The notes under the pieces are model-generated. The model saw only the letters and a list, made by a program, of their open reading frames with translations, ran no database searches and was not told the origin of the DNA. Both the position numbers and the translations under genes were made by a program. Positions 22,834-23,801 of a stretch of DNA of 23,801 nucleotides are shown here, in pieces (the first letter of the stretch is position 1; each line of letters begins with the position of its first letter). Source of the DNA: an uncultured Bacilli bacterium (GTDB lineage: Bacteria > Bacillota_I > Bacilli_A > RF39 > UBA660). The stretch covers positions 1-23,801 of the forward strand of contig CALVVP010000048.1 in assembly GCA_944363895.1 (NCBI GenBank), read 5' to 3'.

Positions 22834-23801
22834 TTAATGATATCGATACCAGGTAATACTTTACCTTCTAATAATTCTAAACTAGCTCCCCCACCAGTTG
22901 AAATATGCGTGAAAGCTTGTTCATATCCGAAGTTTTTAATCGCACTAGCTGTATCACCACCACCAGCTATTTTAACGGCTTTAATATCTTTTAATATTTC
23001 ACAAATACCTTTGGTACCATTACTATATTTTTCTTCTTCAAACATGCCAACTGGTCCATTCCAAATAATTGTTTTACTATTATCTAAATACTGTTTAAAT
23101 AATTTTACTGTTTTTGGTCCGATATCTAAACCTTTTTCTTCTTTAGTTATATCTGTGATAAAACATTCTTTTAAATCAGTAACTACATCGATTGGTAATA
23201 TTAATTTATCTTGGTATTCTTTTAACATTTTCTTACAAAAATCGATACTTTCTTCATCTAATAAAGAATTACCTATTTCAACTCCACTAGCTTTTAAAAA
23301 TGTAAAAGCCATTCCGCCACCGATTAATATATAATCAGCTTTATTTACTAAATTTTCAATAACGCCAATTTTATCATTTACTTTAGCGCCACCTAAAATA
23401 ACAGTAAATGGTCTTTCAGGATTATTAATAGCTGGTAATAAATTATTTAGTTCTTTTTCGATTAAGAAACCGATACCACTATCTAAATGGCTCGCGATAC
23501 CAACATTTGAAGCATGTGCTCGATGAGCTGTCCCAAATGCATCATTGATATAAATATCACCTAAAGAAGCCCAATATTTACCTAATTCTGAATCATTTTT
23601 ACTTTCTTTTTTATCTGGTAAATCTTCAAATCTGGTGTTTTCCATTAATAAAACATCGCCATTATTTAAATTGTTAATTGCATTTTCTAATTCAGTTCCT
23701 CTAGTAAATGGTATAAAGATAACTTCTTTATTTAATAATTCACTTAAGCGAATACTAACTGGTTTTAAAGTGTTTTTTACTTTATCACTTTCTTCTTTAA
23801 T
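22830..23801 (-). CDS. pgk: Phosphoglycerate kinase (5' end beyond the window)
   Basis: This is the C-terminal 323 residues of a glycolytic kinase of about 395 aa that makes ATP from 1,3-bisphosphoglycerate. The frame is open to the window edge, so the gene starts off the right side. An internal ATG at 23645 is not the start, because family sequence continues upstream (LKPVSIRLSELLNKEVIF, GDVLLMENTRF). Other motifs are ILGGAKVNDKIGVI, WNGPVGMFE, GGGDTASAI and STGGGASLELLEG. It ends in TGA overlapping the next start codon. It is the first gene seen of a pgk - membrane protein - glycosyltransferase - tpiA operon. Confidence 0.96.
   Translation of the reverse strand: MKEESDKVKNTLKPVSIRLSELLNKEVIFIPFTRGTELENAINNLNNGDVLLMENTRFEDLPDKKESKNDSELGKYWASLGDIYINDAFGTAHRAHASNVGIASHLDSGIGFLIEKELNNLLPAINNPERPFTVILGGAKVNDKIGVIENLVNKADYILIGGGMAFTFLKASGVEIGNSLLDEESIDFCKKMLKEYQDKLILPIDVVTDLKECFITDITKEEKGLDIGPKTVKLFKQYLDNSKTIIWNGPVGMFEEEKYSNGTKGICEILKDIKAVKIAGGGDTASAIKNFGYEQAFTHISTGGGASLELLEGKVLPGIDIIK

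Noticed and set aside
22830..23645. pgk starting at the internal ATG 23645
   Set aside because: The frame is open to the window edge and encodes conserved PGK sequence upstream of that ATG.
1..23801. CRISPR arrays, tRNA or rRNA genes, prophage or classical transposase genes
   Set aside because: None was seen on either strand; the only mobile-looking units are the two ATPase cassettes.

Overview
The window is a strongly AT-rich, densely coded chromosomal segment of a low-GC Firmicutes/Bacilli-type bacterium. It carries spo0A, yunB and yutD (endospore-former genes), a compact glycolytic operon and an Acholeplasma-like glycolipid glycosyltransferase. This points to a gut-type Erysipelotrichia or RF39-like lineage related to Mollicutes; that placement is inference from gene content. 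TGA is a stop codon: pgk and the dehydrogenase end in TGA, and a complete release factor 2 gene is present. The Mycoplasma code does not apply.

Layout from left to right. Positions 1-270 hold the start region of a gene off the left edge and a well-formed small-RNA gene with C-rich single-stranded segments. Then, on the minus strand, come recG with its own promoter and the prfB-yitT-like-ftsE-ftsX operon; prfB has a programmed +1 frameshift. A HAD phosphatase gene and an AAA/DUF4143 ATPase gene follow, then yutD with a secreted DUF4015 glycoside-hydrolase-like gene, a 404-bp non-coding stretch with hairpins, and yunB. A plus-strand pair follows (CBS-domain protein, zinc alcohol dehydrogenase). 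Then come a second AAA/DUF4143 ATPase gene and the anaerobic ribonucleotide reductase operon: nrdD, a separate 54-codon glycyl-radical gene, and nrdG. A small membrane protein, a 293-aa membrane protein and spo0A follow. The right end is the operon pgk - LPG-synthase-like membrane protein - GT4 glycosyltransferase - tpiA.

The most unusual structure concerns the two AAA/DUF4143 ATPase genes. Each sits directly downstream of a house-keeping gene (yutD, nrdG) in the same orientation. Each is bracketed by direct repeats consisting of the 3' end of that neighbour plus its terminator, and in one case the copied piece still reads as the last codons of YutD. The two genes also share a similar promoter and ribosome-site block. 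They look like small single-gene insertion cassettes with no recognisable transposase or integrase.

Other points worth a look are the separate glycyl-radical polypeptide of NrdD, a Spo0A box upstream of spo0A, a NrdR-like palindrome on the nrdD -10 region, the C-rich small RNA, and three 23-bp-period direct repeats at the promoter of the first ATPase gene. All similarity statements are from reading the sequence; no database search was run.
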